64,000 nucleotides of DNA from Sipunculus nudus (taxonomy: Eukaryota; Annelida; Sipuncula; Golfingiida; Sipunculidae), in contig CM049309.1 in assembly GCA_026874595.1 (NCBI GenBank), positions 47,540,079-47,604,078 on the forward strand. The letters are read 5' to 3'. Positions within the stretch are counted from its first letter, which is position 1. The number at the start of each line of letters is the position of its first letter. The notes under the pieces are model-generated. The model was not told the DNA's origin. It was given only the letters and a program-made list of their open reading frames with translations, and ran no database searches. Below, piece by piece: positions 34,401-47,841 of the stretch. A program made the translations under genes and the position numbers.

Positions 34401-35040
34401 ACTTGCTTGAAGACAAAAGTGGTATGATTTATAACTGAAAGTTCCTGAACTTACTGTTTGAACAAACTGTTATTTTTTTCTTATATAACCATTTAACACT
34501 TAATTTAGACAATATTTCATATACTTCGCCTGTGCCTATCTACCTCAAGTTACAATGTCCAAATTATTACTTACTGATGATGCTTCAATTTCTCTAAGTC
34601 AAACCTATCTAAATAATCTATACCTATCTAAGTTAGTATCTTAAAATGAATTTTTAGATTATTTAAAATGTGATGTATATCTTTAAGTCCAAGATAGTGC
34701 TCAGAATTCATGATATACACTTTTACAACATTTATTTTATTCAATCAACTTCAGTCCTTGCTCCATAACTGCAAATTCTTCACAACTTGACATATTACTT
34801 GTCAACTAAGAGAACAAATGGGTGAGCGATAATAGGACAATGTGTTGTGTCATAAAAAGCCGGAATACTTTTATTTTAATCGGTTGACAGGTTTGCGGTA
34901 AATTACATTTCTTACATGGTCCTTGTCGTTGGATCCTGTTGAGGAGTGACTGCATTTCCTGGGAAATTGTAAATGCTGCCAGGCTGTGGGCCGTTTCTCC
35001 ACAAATTCAGATCACCAGGGAAAACTTGTCCAGCCATCAT
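28494..35040 (-). CDS. PSMB4: Proteasome subunit beta type-4 (20S beta-7)
   Basis: Exons on the minus strand: 35040-34916, 33851-33645, 32180-32034, 31640-31559, 31152-31036, 29807-29719 and 28506-28494. The phases join into 259 residues (human about 264). A non-conserved propeptide leads to [18 protein letters not shown], matching the PSMB4 processing region, so the mature chain probably begins at the Thr before MYPIV (residue 41). Conserved blocks include [51 protein letters not shown] and the C-terminal NMVKGYE, which is split by a 13-bp last coding exon. Beta-7 is a structural, non-catalytic subunit of the 20S core in cytosol and nucleus. Two adjacent ATGs start the frame; the second (35037-35035) has the better context. 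Confidence 0.96.
30584..30995. mobile_element. hAT-like non-autonomous element in PSMB4 intron 5
   Basis: The ends CAGGGTCTGCAGG and TGTGAACCCTG form a short inverted repeat. They are flanked by near-identical 8-mers AAACTGTA (30576-30583) and ATACTGTA (30996-31003), 7 of 8 matching. The interior carries several copies of ACCCAG(G)TTTTACCC in both orientations. 412 bp, non-coding. Confidence 0.65.
32227..32629. mobile_element. Inverted-repeat element in PSMB4 intron 2
   Basis: The ends CAGGGTTTCT and AGAAACCCTG pair perfectly over 10 bp. The 6-mer CAGATT abuts both ends (32221-32226 and 32630-32635). The motif CCAGGACTTTCAAGGAC and an inverse-like TTCCTGGACTTTCAAGGACA lie near the two ends. 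403 bp, non-coding. CAGGG ends suggest hAT. Confidence 0.65.
33165..33368 (+). repeat. tRNA-derived SINE-like repeat, copy 2
   Basis: The head resembles a tRNA: box A-like TAGTGGTTAAGGCATTAG at about 33185, then a box B-like GGTTCTTTGTTAGAACCTGG and CCCGTGCCTAAATAG. The tail AAAAACCTGAAATCTGGAAGG then CTTAATAATA matches the copy at 24790-24975. It lies in PSMB4 intron 2. Confidence 0.6.
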
Positions 35041-38000
35041 GATTTCAGTATCTTCTAGGTTCATGCGTCAACACCATGTGTCGCCACAATCTAACTGGTG
35101 CGCACAGGGGAGAGACATCTGGCGGCAACTGCTGCTTTTAAGTTCGATCAGAGACATTACAAAGGTATCAAGGTATAATTGTCTTTGATTTTATGGTTTA
35201 AACACAACGACAGGAATTCCAGTGGCTTTCATTTGTTTTGATTAAGGGGGAGTTTAAGCAGACATATCAGCCAACAACCCTCAAGGAAAAATCCCCGTGA
35301 GCTTCACAAGCATAATTATCATAATCAGGCAGTATATATGTATGAGTTCTCCCCTTGAAATATGACTACAGATTACCGGTATAAACTCCAATATTTTGTT
35401 CTAAAACGTTTCCTCTGATACACACAGCAGAAATAAACTTGAGATCAGTGGCCCGAAAGGAAATATAAATATATCCCAAATACTGTCATAAATCAAGATG
35501 GCTTGAAACAAATATAAATAAATAAGCCTAGTAAAAAAAATCACATTTAATCGTGATCCAGTTTAGCTCTCTGACCTTTAACAGTAAGTAGAGATTTACC
35601 CATCTTGAAACATGACCAAGATTTTGTTGTTATAAATCTCTCTTTAAGAAATGAAACACCTGTACATGTGTGTAATTTATTAGAAATATCGTCTTCACAA
35701 GGCAAACATTTTAAAAGGCGATGAAAATTCGTAAAAAAATAGATATTACATGTGGCATTACTAGGCTGCTGCCGCAGTTGTAAATCACCAAGGCCAATAG
35801 CCCGATTTAATAAGACTCAATATTATTAGGCCAATATATTGAGTCCGATAGTCACACAGTGAGAGGTTTCAACAATATTAGCCTCAGATTACACACCACC
35901 TGATGTCCTTGCTAACGCGTCACTCTTCAAAGTGGGTCCGTTTTAAGGTTTTCATGTGCCCATGCGACCTTTCGTCTCTGTCCCTACTCCCTACACCCTA
36001 CCAATATGTATCTGGTGAAAAGGTCATTAAATGTTTAAAAATGTTGGTTCAAGTTTAATTTTAATTGCTAACGAAACCATGAAACACATACTTATTTGAT
36101 GTCAAAATGGTGTAATCCTGTGCCTTGTTTTTAGGCTGTAAACAAGCAGTCAAAGAAGACGCCACAGATCGATTGCATATACCCCGGCTTACACTGAAGA
36201 AACTCTCACTGTATGGCTATCAGACGCAATATATGACAGGGCCTTATAGGCAAATAAACACCGTAATTTACAACAAACCATCCTGTGGTTCCAGAGTAAT
36301 CTGTTCACATTTTTTATGAATATTTCTTTGACCTCAAATGTAGGTCAAGGTGACCAGTCTTCGAATTTGATGAAGATTTTGTCAATGACATCTATACGTC
36401 GAAGAAACTAAGTACTAAAGTTTATTTCTTTTTAAATATCTGGTTCACATTTTAAAAGTTATCGGACAGACGCCCGGCAAGGCATCGCTTCACTTAAGTG
36501 ATTCATGATCTCTAAATGGGATTTGTTACCTAAAAATGTGTAAAAAATAGAATCACCTTGTAAATATTTTTAAAACCGTTAAAAAAAATTAATTTCTCCT
36601 CGAAATCGCTCCTACCCTGACTAATGAACCAAAACGATCAGGTTTTTTTCTTGTCTGAAATTGTGAGATTCATCTTTATATTCATCTTAATGAAAAATAA
36701 AATAAAACCTGATTAAACATTTTTAAGAACTGGCTAGCCCGATTTTCTGCGTACGTCTTCATGAAACAAATTATTTGCGTCTTCGTTAAATAAATTATTC
36801 AAATTCCCGATCCAAAGAAAAAAAATAAGATTGTTTTGCTGAATGTGACAGAAAACGATTGCCATTTGGTCAGTCTTAAAATACAAGTAAACATCCATGA
36901 AATGCAAGAAGTGACCGGTAATCTATCAAATAATAATCTATCAAAGATCAAGATGCTGACCTAATTTCAGGATAATCAAAATAAGTAACCAATATTAAGA
37001 GTCATGATGTTTTTTAAGAAATTCTGCGCAAAAGTTGCAGATAATATTGGATTTTCACTTTTACATATTTTGAAGAACAGCCTGAGACGACTAACTTCAA
37101 CGTATGTTAAATTATGGTGAAAGTTCATATAAGGCACATTTATGATTACTGATATTTAATTTTTTTATTTACATATTTACCAGCATCTTTGAACTTTGGG
37201 TCAAATTTCAAGGTGTTCAGAATCGTGTATTAGACCCGTAGCTCCCATAAATTTCTGGCTGAATTTCACTTTAATAAAGAGATCTTCCCACCACCTATCT
37301 GGATGTAATTTGTAAACATTTAAGATCCAACGTCACAGTCTGTGTCCGGATAGAGGATAGACAGACGGACGCGGACTATCGACTATCGGAATACCTTAAA
37401 AAATTGTCAGCTTCTAATTGATTAAAACGGTTTTAATAAAATAACATATAATTATATGAAGTGCGGTCCACTCATTCTTTATACTATAGCAGAATACCCA
37501 TAAGTTTGATGTGCGACCGGGTTGTGTTGTGTACGCAAAATGACAGCCCTAATGAGCGGTTTCGAGAAACTTGGAAAAATAAACTGGTCAGGTTTCGGTT
37601 AGGGCTCGGGGATGCGACACAAGTACTCGACACATGGACCGCGTCCATACAAGTATCTATCTATCTCTGTAGGCAAGGGGACGTGCACAGACAAAATTAA
37701 GAGAGCTAAGAGAATAAGGCTATTTTTACGAGCCCTCTACTATTGATAAAAAAAATGGTGTTGTAAACCTACTTTTTTTACAATCAGTTCTTTGAATTAG
37801 GTTATTTTTTTAATGTCATCTTTAAAACCTAATGCACAATCTTATCAATATTATTTTTTCGAGTATTCCCTCCATCTTTCATTGTTCTTCTAATTGTAGA
37901 CATTTTACGTGTAGTTCCTCGCTCGGTAGAAGAGAACCAAATCACCTAGCACGAAGGTTGCACCTAGCACATTTCCAATATATAGCCCAGATGTTAGAAC

Positions 38001-40019
38001 ATTAAAAAAATAAAAAAAAAAAATAAAAATTACCAAAAAATCTCATATATAAACAAGGGTCCATTGGTTACGGCACTCAGCTAAATTAGACGATGACAGA
38101 AATATATCAAATCCTGGCAGACAGAAGAGGTTACATCTTTTTTATATCGTTGCACTTTAAAATTTTTCGAAGGGAAGAAGTCGCAGTGACCGTGTTTCGA
38201 CTTTGTTAGAAATTTTAAGAACATCTAACAGTATATCCAGCTTGTAATGCATAGGTTCAGTGTTTTCAAAACGTGCTAGTCCAACGCAAGGACGCATGGA
38301 CGGATGAGCGGACGACCCGCCGACAGACCACGGACTATCACTTTAGCTCATTTGACTTACCATCACTTGGCAAAAAATATCACTTCAGAAATGTTTTAAT
38401 GATTTAAGATTTCCTCAATGTTAAATTTTAATGAATTTGAAAAAGAAAATGTTTTGACAACTTAAAACAGGATAAGATTTTGAAAACAACCCGCAAAATA
38501 TTTTTATAAACATTTTTAAAACTATACAATTCTATGTTGTATAACATTTTTGGATATGAGAAAGAACATGTTCATAACATTTTGTGCGAACAGGGAACAT
38601 GGCCTGTCAGGTTCCCTCGAGCTGATGTGATAAGCATTCCTCATCTGGATACTATTCACATTTGCACTTTTTACTTCATAAACCAGGCTGTGATGCGCGG
38701 CTCTGTATCGTTCCTTGGAGTGACGATCTGTGCCACTGCTCCTCATAGCTCATCGCCGGGTTATCAGTACGGCGCTGGCATCTGGCGGACCCACTGGTAC
38801 TAACAGGTCTTGAGGGATTAAATTGATTGAATTTGAATGGTGAACTGGATATGTTTCACTCGTGTTTGTGCTTCCAGGGTTCCTACATCTTGATCACATA
38901 ATTTCCCAGTAATTTTGAACGGTTACAATATGAATAATTTAAAATAAATTTAGATAAGAAGGGGAGATATAAAATTAATCACTACCTCAATCGATTTTGG
39001 AAGAGGAAATGCATCCATCGATCTGCTCGCTTATTCTTTTGGTTGTGAGACATTTAAGGACTTCCACACTGTCACACACATATACTGATTACAATTAACT
39101 AACAGAGATTTAAGGTGACTCACACCAAATGTATAAATATATTTATTTATCTCAAGTGACATAATACTAACATAGGCACAACATGGAAAAATCATCTGAC
39201 ATTTTTTTTATATAAAAAAAACTGAAAAAAGCAAAAATGACCATAAAATAGACATTTCCAGTGGTTCTCTTTTGTGGTAAACTTTTTATCTAAAGGTTTA
39301 CTGGATATTAACGGTCAGTATTTTTTCCATTCATACACTGGTGCCTTCTAATAACAGACACTCATGGTACCTGGGATACTGCCCATGATAAAGAGGTGAT
39401 GGTATTATTGATTTCACATATGCCTGGATCTGCAGAGAGAGCATTTGTAACAGGAAGGTGATCCTTACGTTGAAATCCACTGACTACATATATATGTGAA
39501 AAACCTCAACTAATGATTTTTTAACAGTGCAGAATCCATGTAGCAATCAACTGTATATATGCATATCTGCAGACATAGATGGATATTCTTCACAGGAGCA
39601 ATTTCATAAATATGAATTGTGTGAACTGTGACATTCCCGGCAAGATGACATCAGTCCAGTGTCTTTTTAGGGGAAAGGCTTGCTAGCACCGTTGTACCAC
39701 AAGACACTTCTGCCACACAAGGATTGCTACACACACTGATTTTGAGGCATTTTTTTTTCATGCATATACACATGTATGTGCACAGGGGATTCGAGCTTAG
39801 TTAGTATATGCTGATCAAAGAGGCTCCTCGGTACTGAAATGTGTAAAAATACATGTATATCATCAAGGGAGACTGTTTTAACTGGAATCTTGTTTTACTG
39901 ATTACATGTATTCAGTGAAAAAGATCATAAGCATATTTCAAAACAAATGTCAAACGAGGATAAATGTTTCCCTAAAGAGACCACCACTTTTATTTGACCT
40001 GGATGAAACACTGAAATAA
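35041..40019. other. Intergenic region between PSMB4 5' end and COMMD4 3' end
   Basis: The PSMB4 promoter should be at 35041-35250; no TATA box is obvious. Further right are degenerate interspersed repeats with ends like GACAGACGGACGCGGACTATC (about 37362) and GGACGACCCGCCGACAGACC (about 38308), a style common in mollusc genomes. Open frames near 37461-37700 and 38522-38803 have no recognisable domains or splice context. Confidence 0.45.
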
Positions 40020-40025
40020 TTTATT
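40020..40025 (-). terminator. Polyadenylation signal of COMMD4
   Basis: AATAAA on the minus strand, about 235 nt past the stop codon. Confidence 0.45.
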
Positions 40026-40259
40026 ATCTTTCAATGTTAATGACTTGCAGGCATTTTTTTTAATATGAACTGATAATAATAGAAGTTGCATGAACCTATA
40101 TTGCATAAATATCACTGAGATTTTTGCTTTTGGCATTGCAGAATACAATATAATATTTTATGAAACAACATGTGTTACAGTGGGATACAGTTGTATGTTA
40201 GGACTTTATCAAAGGAAGATGAGTGATTTTCACAGTGAAAATGTTGAATAAATATATCC

Positions 40260-43200
40260 TCAAGAGGAGAGTGTTTCCATAATGCTGTAGGCTTGCCGCA
40301 TTTCTGAAAAATATATGAGATGTATGTTAATCATAAGAAGTTATACATATAGCATATGAATTTTAAATCCTACAAATGGATAGCTTTCACAGAAGGAAAT
40401 ATATCATACGGATATTATAGCTAATTAGCTATCACATATGGAAAGCATTCACAAGAAAAATTATCATATGAATATTGCAGCTATTACATAAGGAAAGCTT
40501 TCACAAGGAATACAACATATGGATATCACAGATATTAGCCTTCACATATGGAAAGCTTTCACAAGAAAATATAGCATACGGATAACATAACACATATGGA
40601 AACCTTTTAAAGAAGACTTTTAGATAGAATGGCACTTGCTCGCCTATATTATAATTACTTCTCAAAGTTATGTTTTCCAATGGAATTTTCTCAATTTTCT
40701 TGAGAAAGAGATTATTAGGTTATGATAAAGAAAATATTCTTTTTTTCGGAATCACATATCACATAAGGGTTCACAGGCCTATAGATACCTGTCTACAAAT
40801 AAGACCTAACATGAGCAAGAAAAATTTTGTTTTAATTCAGCATGCTGGTAAATCCCTCCACATGTTTGTTGAATTTCTGACCGCATAAATACAAGCATTG
40901 CTTGCATGGGTAACTGGATGCAGCCAACTTGTAAGCGATACAAGAAAAAACTTGTTACCATAGAGACTAAGTTTCCGTTTTGGCTGCTGGTTCTGTGTTA
41001 ATTCATCATTCCTAGTCTTATGTTAAGATTACAGTCTATTCTTTACAATATGAATGCAACATAATGTAAGACCATTGTGATGCATTCTTCAATATGGTTT
41101 GTATCACGTCTCAAGTTAGGCTTACCAGCATAATACTAAATGCTTACTGAGTCATGTTGTCACGGCTAATTTACATGAGGTTAAGAATAATCAAGAGGTG
41201 ATAACCAGTTACTAAGACAGTGGAGTTAATCTCTGAGTTCATGTTCAATTTCATTATTTTGCATCAGAGGTTCTGGAAAGGATTAAACAGGATCTCTGGC
41301 TCTGAGGACTGATGCCATTAACAGTACACTACATCATACTATCATGTGTCAGATAAGTGTCCAATGTAAAACCAAAATTGTATTGTTCTTGTGAAGATAA
41401 TGCTCTCCCTGAGAACTCCTTTATACTATCAATCAAGCACTTATTTGCTCAGCTGGTTGAGTTAATGGATAGCAGGGACACACAGTAGGATTTAAAAATT
41501 TAAAGCCCAGCACAAAAAGAATTATAAACAGTTTTCTTATACTTACATTTATGTGAGTATTCACTGATATAACTGATTTACTCTCAAGTGAATGCATACT
41601 GTTACAATGTACATATAAAAGCAGACCACACTGACTTACTAGTTAAGCTTGCTTTTTCTAGTGAAGCAGCTGGAAAGCCGGACATGTGCGCTACTGACAT
41701 GGGTTCAAATTCACAATCAACCCAATATTTCCCCCTGAGCAAAATGTTAACATTATACAACTGACATAGGAGTGCTGATACAGAAGTTTTACTAAACTCC
41801 CACAATAATTTTTTTTAGTTTTACTTATATAGTAGCCTATAGCATGGATATGCATGTTACTTTTAGTAATAATTGTCACTTTACCATGTAGGAATACTTT
41901 GAACTTGTCAGCTGTGAGTGTGAATGCCAGTATTTCTGGTTGCTCAGCCTCTGGCCGGTGGTATGTAAGTCTAAGTTGAACCTCTGGCTGTCCTACATTC
42001 TGGTGAAATGGAAATAATGAAAATATTATTGTGTTTTTTATTTTCTTTTTTCTTTCTCATAAAATTATTATCCTGAAAGAAAATGGTATTCAAATAATAT
42101 ATATAATTTCTTTTTTAATGATAAGCTAATCAGCAGTCAGCATGAACTCTGACAGAAATATTTGAACTTTAATACAACCAACACCTTTAATTCAAAATTA
42201 TTATTAGTATTTATTATACCAAAATGGCAAATTACACCTAAATATTCAATTCAGATAAAAGAGTAATTTCGATTTTCAATCATTTCAAGTGATTACAAAT
42301 GAACAAACTGAATAACAAAGTATCATAAATTTAAACAATTTCTTGTCATAAAATTTTAGTACAATTTCAAATCTAATAATATAATTGCTTTACCTGTAGT
42401 TCACTGGAGCTTATTATGTGGTCCACTCTCCAATCAACAGACTGCAGACTGGATACTGCAAATACATCAGTAAAATATATATATATATGTATGTATAAAT
42501 ATATCTCTTCAGTACTATAAATTTCTTTACTTTGATCACTAATTAGTGGACTAATAAGCTACACAACAGTATCTCAAAACTCGCTTTTTTATTTGTCTTC
42601 ATTCATGTTTCTCTCCAACTTAAAACTTAACATCTTCATTCTAACTCTAAGTCAATAAAAATAGCAAGGAGATCTGCAGAATAAGAGCTAGTGAATTGTG
42701 AGACAAATTTCAATCTTCCAATAAATATTCATCATTGGTACAGTCATATAAACTTATCTCACTCGCACATAAATTTGTATATTATTCAATAACTTACATC
42801 TAAGACTCTGTCTCCTAAATTCTTCCTGTAATGATGCTAAGTTGTCTCCATATGACTTGCACAGGGAGGTGGAATGTTCTGAAATGATTCAGACATGGAC
42901 ATTTAATAAGTGTTCTTGCATAAACAAACTAACAATATGGTAACTTAATTTTCTTTCATTATTAAAACTAATAAAGTATCTAATATCTTAACCACACAAT
43001 GTTTTACCCTTTTAAATGTATCCTTGATGACAGGAATGCTGTAACTGTTCAGTGTGTTTTCAAATACCCTTACCCTTTGGAAGCCCCAGCTGTTGTAGTT
43101 CATTTGATAATGAGTCACCGTCTACATTGTACTTGGCAGCAGAAGACAAAATAAACGATAAAGCTGCTATACTTCCCTTGATGTCACCAACCTCTGTAAA

Positions 43201-45250
43201 GACAGACAGGTGATTAAACTACCTTAACCTGAATCATGTTCTGGCAACAAAGATGCAGCATAGTCTAGTTTTATTAGTATAAAAGACTTTGAAGTCAGCT
43301 GGTGAAACAAAATATGTCTGAAAATATATACGTCACTTCACATACTAGTATACAACTCTATCACATTTTAACCATTTTCTAGAAACTGAATCCAGGGATA
43401 AATTTTTTTTTAATATTTTAAAAAGATATTATACACATACAAAGACACAGACAAAACACATAATACATAGAGGCATATATATATAACTACAATCCAAGAT
43501 CACAAGAGCACCGCAAACGTGCATAATACACCAGTCGTATATCTGGTGACCTCCGACCTCATTGAATATGAGTGAATTTTTAAGAGAATGTAAATCAGGT
43601 GAGAAAGACTAGTGGTTAATATGTTTTATGAGTTTCATTAAAATACACAGGATTTTTGTTTAGCTACAAAGGTGCCTCCAAAGTGAAGTGACCTCTGACC
43701 CCATCAGATTTCACTGGAATTCAAATATAGGCAAGATATATTATTGATTAATATATCTGATGAGTTTATCAAAATCCTTCATATTCTTCATAAGTTATCG
43801 CAGTGACACCACAAAGCAGCGGAGTGACCCATGACCTTATTAAATATGTGTGGACATTGCTCATAATCAAACTTGGGCGAGATAATCTGTTGGTAAGTAC
43901 TTATGGTGAGTTCCGCTAAAATCCATCAAAGCCCTGCTAAGTTATCGGAGCAACACTAAAAGTTAACAGACGGACAGATGGTAGGTATACCATAATACTC
44001 AAGTCATATGTCGGCATCTAATAAAGGATACCTATGAAAGGGAACCCAGGGATAATGCCATTTAATTATTTTCAGCAGCTGAAAACAGATTTAAATATGG
44101 TTACCTTTAATATCACCCAATGAGGAGCAAAGGAAGGGCAATGACACTTAGATTTGAATAAGAAAATAATGAAAATAAAAAACAGATGGTGCAAGGAGCT
44201 AGAGGCTGTGTCTGACTATTAACTGCCCAAGCTTAAAACTCACCAAATTTGGCATCAGCAGTCAGCTTGTTAACTTTCTCATACTACAAAAATATAAAGT
44301 AAATTCATAACAAGGCTGGGATAATTTCTGTCAATATAACATGCACCTTCAAGGATTTTGAAATGTCTCTTATATACAAACTGTGCAATTAGATGGAAAA
44401 TATCAGGAAAATTGACCAAAGATAATATCAAGGAAAACACCTCAGTGAAGCTTGTTGTCATTTGTGTATATGTGCACATGATACTAGAATTATGTGAAAC
44501 AACATATCATATTTTGAACATATGGAATCAATGTAAGGCACCAAAAACTCAACATAGTTTCTCCAAGTTGAACTTGAACAGCATTGACAGTATGATAATT
44601 TTTAGGAGATTGATATACATTGATATATGTCTCTCTCTCTCACAACTTTTACCTCAAATGATCATTTAAGTTTACTTTATGGAAAAAAAGTTGTATATTT
44701 TCAAGAGAAATACATGGTACTTACATCTATTGTTCCTCCTAACAAATCTTTTAGCACTTGTGCACATAAAAGTTTCATCTTGATTGATGTCTGAAGTTGT
44801 TTAAAACATCAAAAATACAGAATTACCGTTAAGAACATGGAAAACAGTAAACTTTTCTGACACTCAGTCTGTACATGTGATTTCAACCATTATTATTACA
44901 GGAAATCAAGAAGGTTGTAATTGTATTTTAATTATTCAAACAAAGTAATATTTTTTTAAAGATCATTATAATAACAGGTTATCATTTAAAAGAAAACTAA
45001 TTTTAAAATATCGAAAAGTCTTATAAAATATCAGAGGTTAAACAATCAAAATATTCATGCATGGATTTAATCAATTAATAGTTATACACATTAGGGTGCT
45101 CTCCAATTAAAAATAAATATATCATGATATACAAGAATAATATCATATTATTCCTTCAGAGAATATCAATAAACTTACAATCTTGGACAATGTAGTAATT
45201 TCTGCTAACACCCAATCTGGGCAATCCAAATCTCCACAGAACCGGAATCG
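40260..45250 (-). CDS. COMMD4: COMM domain-containing protein 4, all exons but the one with the initiator Met
   Basis: Minus-strand exons: 45250-45179, 44790-44725, 44283-44244, 43193-43074, 42878-42798, 42455-42394, 41999-41885 and 40303-40260. They join in frame to 199 residues before the stop. The N-terminal [18 protein letters not shown] and the COMM-domain part ([37 protein letters not shown]) match vertebrate COMMD4, which is 199 residues. Human COMMD4 begins MRFRFC, so the first exon read here should be preceded by a tiny exon ending in ATG. COMMD proteins form the Commander complex that recycles membrane proteins from endosomes and modulate NF-kB and cullin ligases. The last 44-bp coding exon lies 1.6 kb beyond its neighbour, across an intron with repeats. 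Confidence 0.94.
40374..40610 (+). repeat. Degenerate tandem repeat in the last COMMD4 intron
   Basis: About four copies of a 60-70 bp unit. Landmarks are ACATATGGAAAGCTTTCACA, followed by AGGAA and CATA(C/T)GGATA. Confidence 0.7.
41600..41752 (+). repeat. Solo LTR of the TRIM family in COMMD4 intron 8
   Basis: Ends TGTTACAA and GTTAACA, 153 bp. It keeps landmarks of the LTRs at 2.9-3.6 kb: CATATAAAAGC, ACTAGTTAAGCTTGC, TCTAGTGAAGCAGCTGG (box A region) and GACATGGGTTCAAATTC (box B region), then CCCAATATTTCCCCCTGA. Box B is mutated (GGTTCAAATTC), so the copy is old. It lies antisense to COMMD4. No clear target duplication. Confidence 0.75.
43500..44035. repeat. Interspersed repeat with imperfect tandem units in a COMMD4 intron
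   Basis: Repeating phrases such as GTGACC(T/C)(C/A)(C/T)GACC, GATGAGTTT/GGTGAGTTCC, AAAATCC and AAGTTATCG(C/G)AG recur about every 120-160 bp. The right end has ACAGACGGACAGATGG and GTCGGCATCTAATAAAGG. This resembles common mollusc interspersed repeats; no family name is assigned. Confidence 0.5.
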
Positions 45251-47841
45251 CTGAAATGACAATGTTTGTCTGTAAGTGTTATGACTGGTATGACTGTGAT
45301 CTGTGGTGTTCATTTCTTTCCTTGACATAAATGTCACTAACTGCACCTGTATTTCCTAAATTTGCCAGATTTGATAACAATTACGAGATTTATGACCAAC
45401 CTCTGTCTCAATTTAGCTAGAATATAAAATAGTTTAAACAATATTACTGTACCTTAGGATTATCACAACATGTATCACTACATATCAACATCATAAATCA
45501 GTATTCATGGGAAATTGATGCATGCTATTCAGATAGGTTCATCACTTATATATGGCCAGTAAAACAGTTGCAAGCGGGAAGAAAATGGGGTTAAATTTGT
45601 AACATTATCAGTTCAAGTTTACATACCTTGACTTCATGAACTACAGTAAGATAATAGAACTCTGACACTGCTTACTGCCGTAATGTGTGTATTTTTATGC
45701 TGTGGGAAAAATATTTTTTATGGCCAGTAATTATGGAGAAATTTGTAATTAGCATTAGTATTTAATTCTTTTTTTTAATGAATTTTCTTTGCTGAATGTG
45801 AATAACTTCAGTCTATTTAACTTAATGCTGTAAACTAAATGTTTAAACTGCCCTTCAATCATTTGACTATGTATTTTTTTCAGAACTACAAATTGTGCCA
45901 ACAGTAATGACCATCTTTAGTTCCTAATATTTGTTTATATTTATATGATGGTCTTTCCCTTGGGTGAAAGTGCTTTAGCAGATTTATTGATGTAGTCCAA
46001 TGGTGAAATTAAATTGATCCACTGACTCAGCTGAGACAGCTTTGTCCTCCGCTTGGTTCCTATCTACGATTGTTCTTGTGAAGGAGAAATGTTTATGCAA
46101 GTCTGATTTACTTGCTGGCATTAAAAAAAACAATTTGAGTAATTGGTAGACTGATGATTGATGTTTCCATGATCCAACATTTTTTTAACTTTTTAAGTCT
46201 CACTGGTCTACATTGTTAATGTGTTGTTAAATATGTTTCTGAGGAAATAGCCAGTACTAGCCTTCACCCACTTGGTTTGAACAATATTTATTGCAAAATA
46301 GCAAGAGGGTTTTGTAACAGGGCACATCCCTATATTAATTCTTCTCCTCTTCCCCTTACCCACTTCATACCAGGCAAATTTGTTTCTTCATGATTCAAGC
46401 TTTAGTCTTTCTAACAGTTGAGTTAAACTTCAAAGTTATCTTGAATGGAAATCACCAGCAATAAAACAGGCAGCAAGATACTTTATCCAATCAATCTTGT
46501 CAATATCAATCTGAAGGTATGGGTTCCATAGCAACGCATTCCAGAGAGGATCTGATGAGCATGAGTTATGCATTCTGTTTGTATAGAGTGGGGCAATATT
46601 TTGAAGGGGCCTATTCCGATATCTGATGTCTATTAAAACAATTCCTTGAACCTTTTATTATAAAAAATAAACCGGAAAACCCAAAAAATACTGCACACAG
46701 GCTGTTCCTTTTGTTTATATCCACTTGTTTATATTACTTTATAATGTGGGGGGGGAGGGGGGTGGTCCACTATAATATTCAAAACACATTCAACAAGGAG
46801 ATCTGGATTAAAGTCAGATGGACTAGATTTTGCAAAGAATGTTTTACAACTAGTGACCGTTCTACTTCCATACATATGCAACCAACCAGCCTGGGTTATG
46901 TTTATAACATGTGGGGGGCATGCCAAATCCAAAAACATTCAGCAAGGACATCTGATCTGATGGCAGGTCTGACAAACCAGGGTTTTACAAATGGCAACTT
47001 GCAACTACTGATCTTTAAATTCTGCAAATATGCAACCATCCACCTTCAGATACATGTTTTTACGGATTCAAAGTAAAAATGGGCACATGAACTGTGTTTA
47101 CTACAGTTAATGCTTGTAGATAAACAAGGCCATACATCTGTCACAAGAGGCATTATAAGAACGTTTTAATTGCCTTGAATTAACCACACTTCATTATTAT
47201 GTACGCAAAGTAAGTCAGAATTCACATAAATTCTAGAGATAAGGCAGGTGAATAGCTGGTTTTAATTCTTGTAGTTGTAACAATGTTAGTTGTCAACCAA
47301 ATCTATTGGCTTCAATTGTGAATAACATAAAAAAAACAGGTAGCTTTGTAAATGTGGAATAATCCTGTGAAAGGTTGTTCTGATCTCTATGTATTCAGAT
47401 ACCCACCATTTTAACTTGATGTGGTGTGACACAAGATTTGTAGTGTGTTGGTTTCAGATGTCACAAGGCAAGACGACTGGGAGGCGGAACATAAACACCG
47501 CTTATAACATTGAAAAATGTCACTCCTTTTTTACACCTATGTTTGATATAAATGAAAAGTAATAGATCCAAACTATTTGCCACTCAAATGATTCTACATT
47601 TTGCTTGCACTTGTGGTTGGACTACAGCAAAGTGATAAAATGTTTATGTCTTATTATTTAAATTAATAATTAAGCGGCCTTTTCGTAACGGCGGTATATT
47701 TTGCCGTTTTTCATAGCAGACGTGTATGGATGCCTGTCAACTGTCAACTTGCAAACAGACAGATTTGTAAATATAACTGGTTAAATATTCCCAAATTATA
47801 AGTTTTTAAGCGAACATTTTCACGTTAGTCAAAGTGAAAGT
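45251..47841. other. Shared 5' region between COMMD4 and SCFD2
   Basis: The two genes point away from each other. The COMMD4 first exon (5' UTR plus ATG) must lie here. The best candidate is an ATG followed directly by a GTGGGT donor on the minus strand at 47409-47401, but this rests on that motif alone. A poly-G run and a rough tandem duplication (about 46745-46910 against 46910-47060) make up an open frame at 46711-47076 that I do not regard as a gene. Confidence 0.45.
47407..47409 (-). CDS. COMMD4: Candidate initiator-Met exon end of COMMD4
   Basis: Minus strand AAAATG|GTGGGT would supply exactly the phase-0 Met needed before the RFRFC exon at 45250. Other ATG-GT pairs in the interval (for example 45912-45910 and 47036-47034) have weaker donors. 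It is unconfirmed without transcript data. Confidence 0.25.

Noticed and set aside
38522-38803. Frames on both strands upstream of PSMB4
   Set aside because: No domain, no splice sites of note and no homologue recognised; chance open frames in spacer DNA are expected at this length.
46711-47076. 121-codon frame between COMMD4 and SCFD2
   Set aside because: It consists of a rough tandem duplication and a poly-G run, lacks known domains and lies in the inferred promoter interval.
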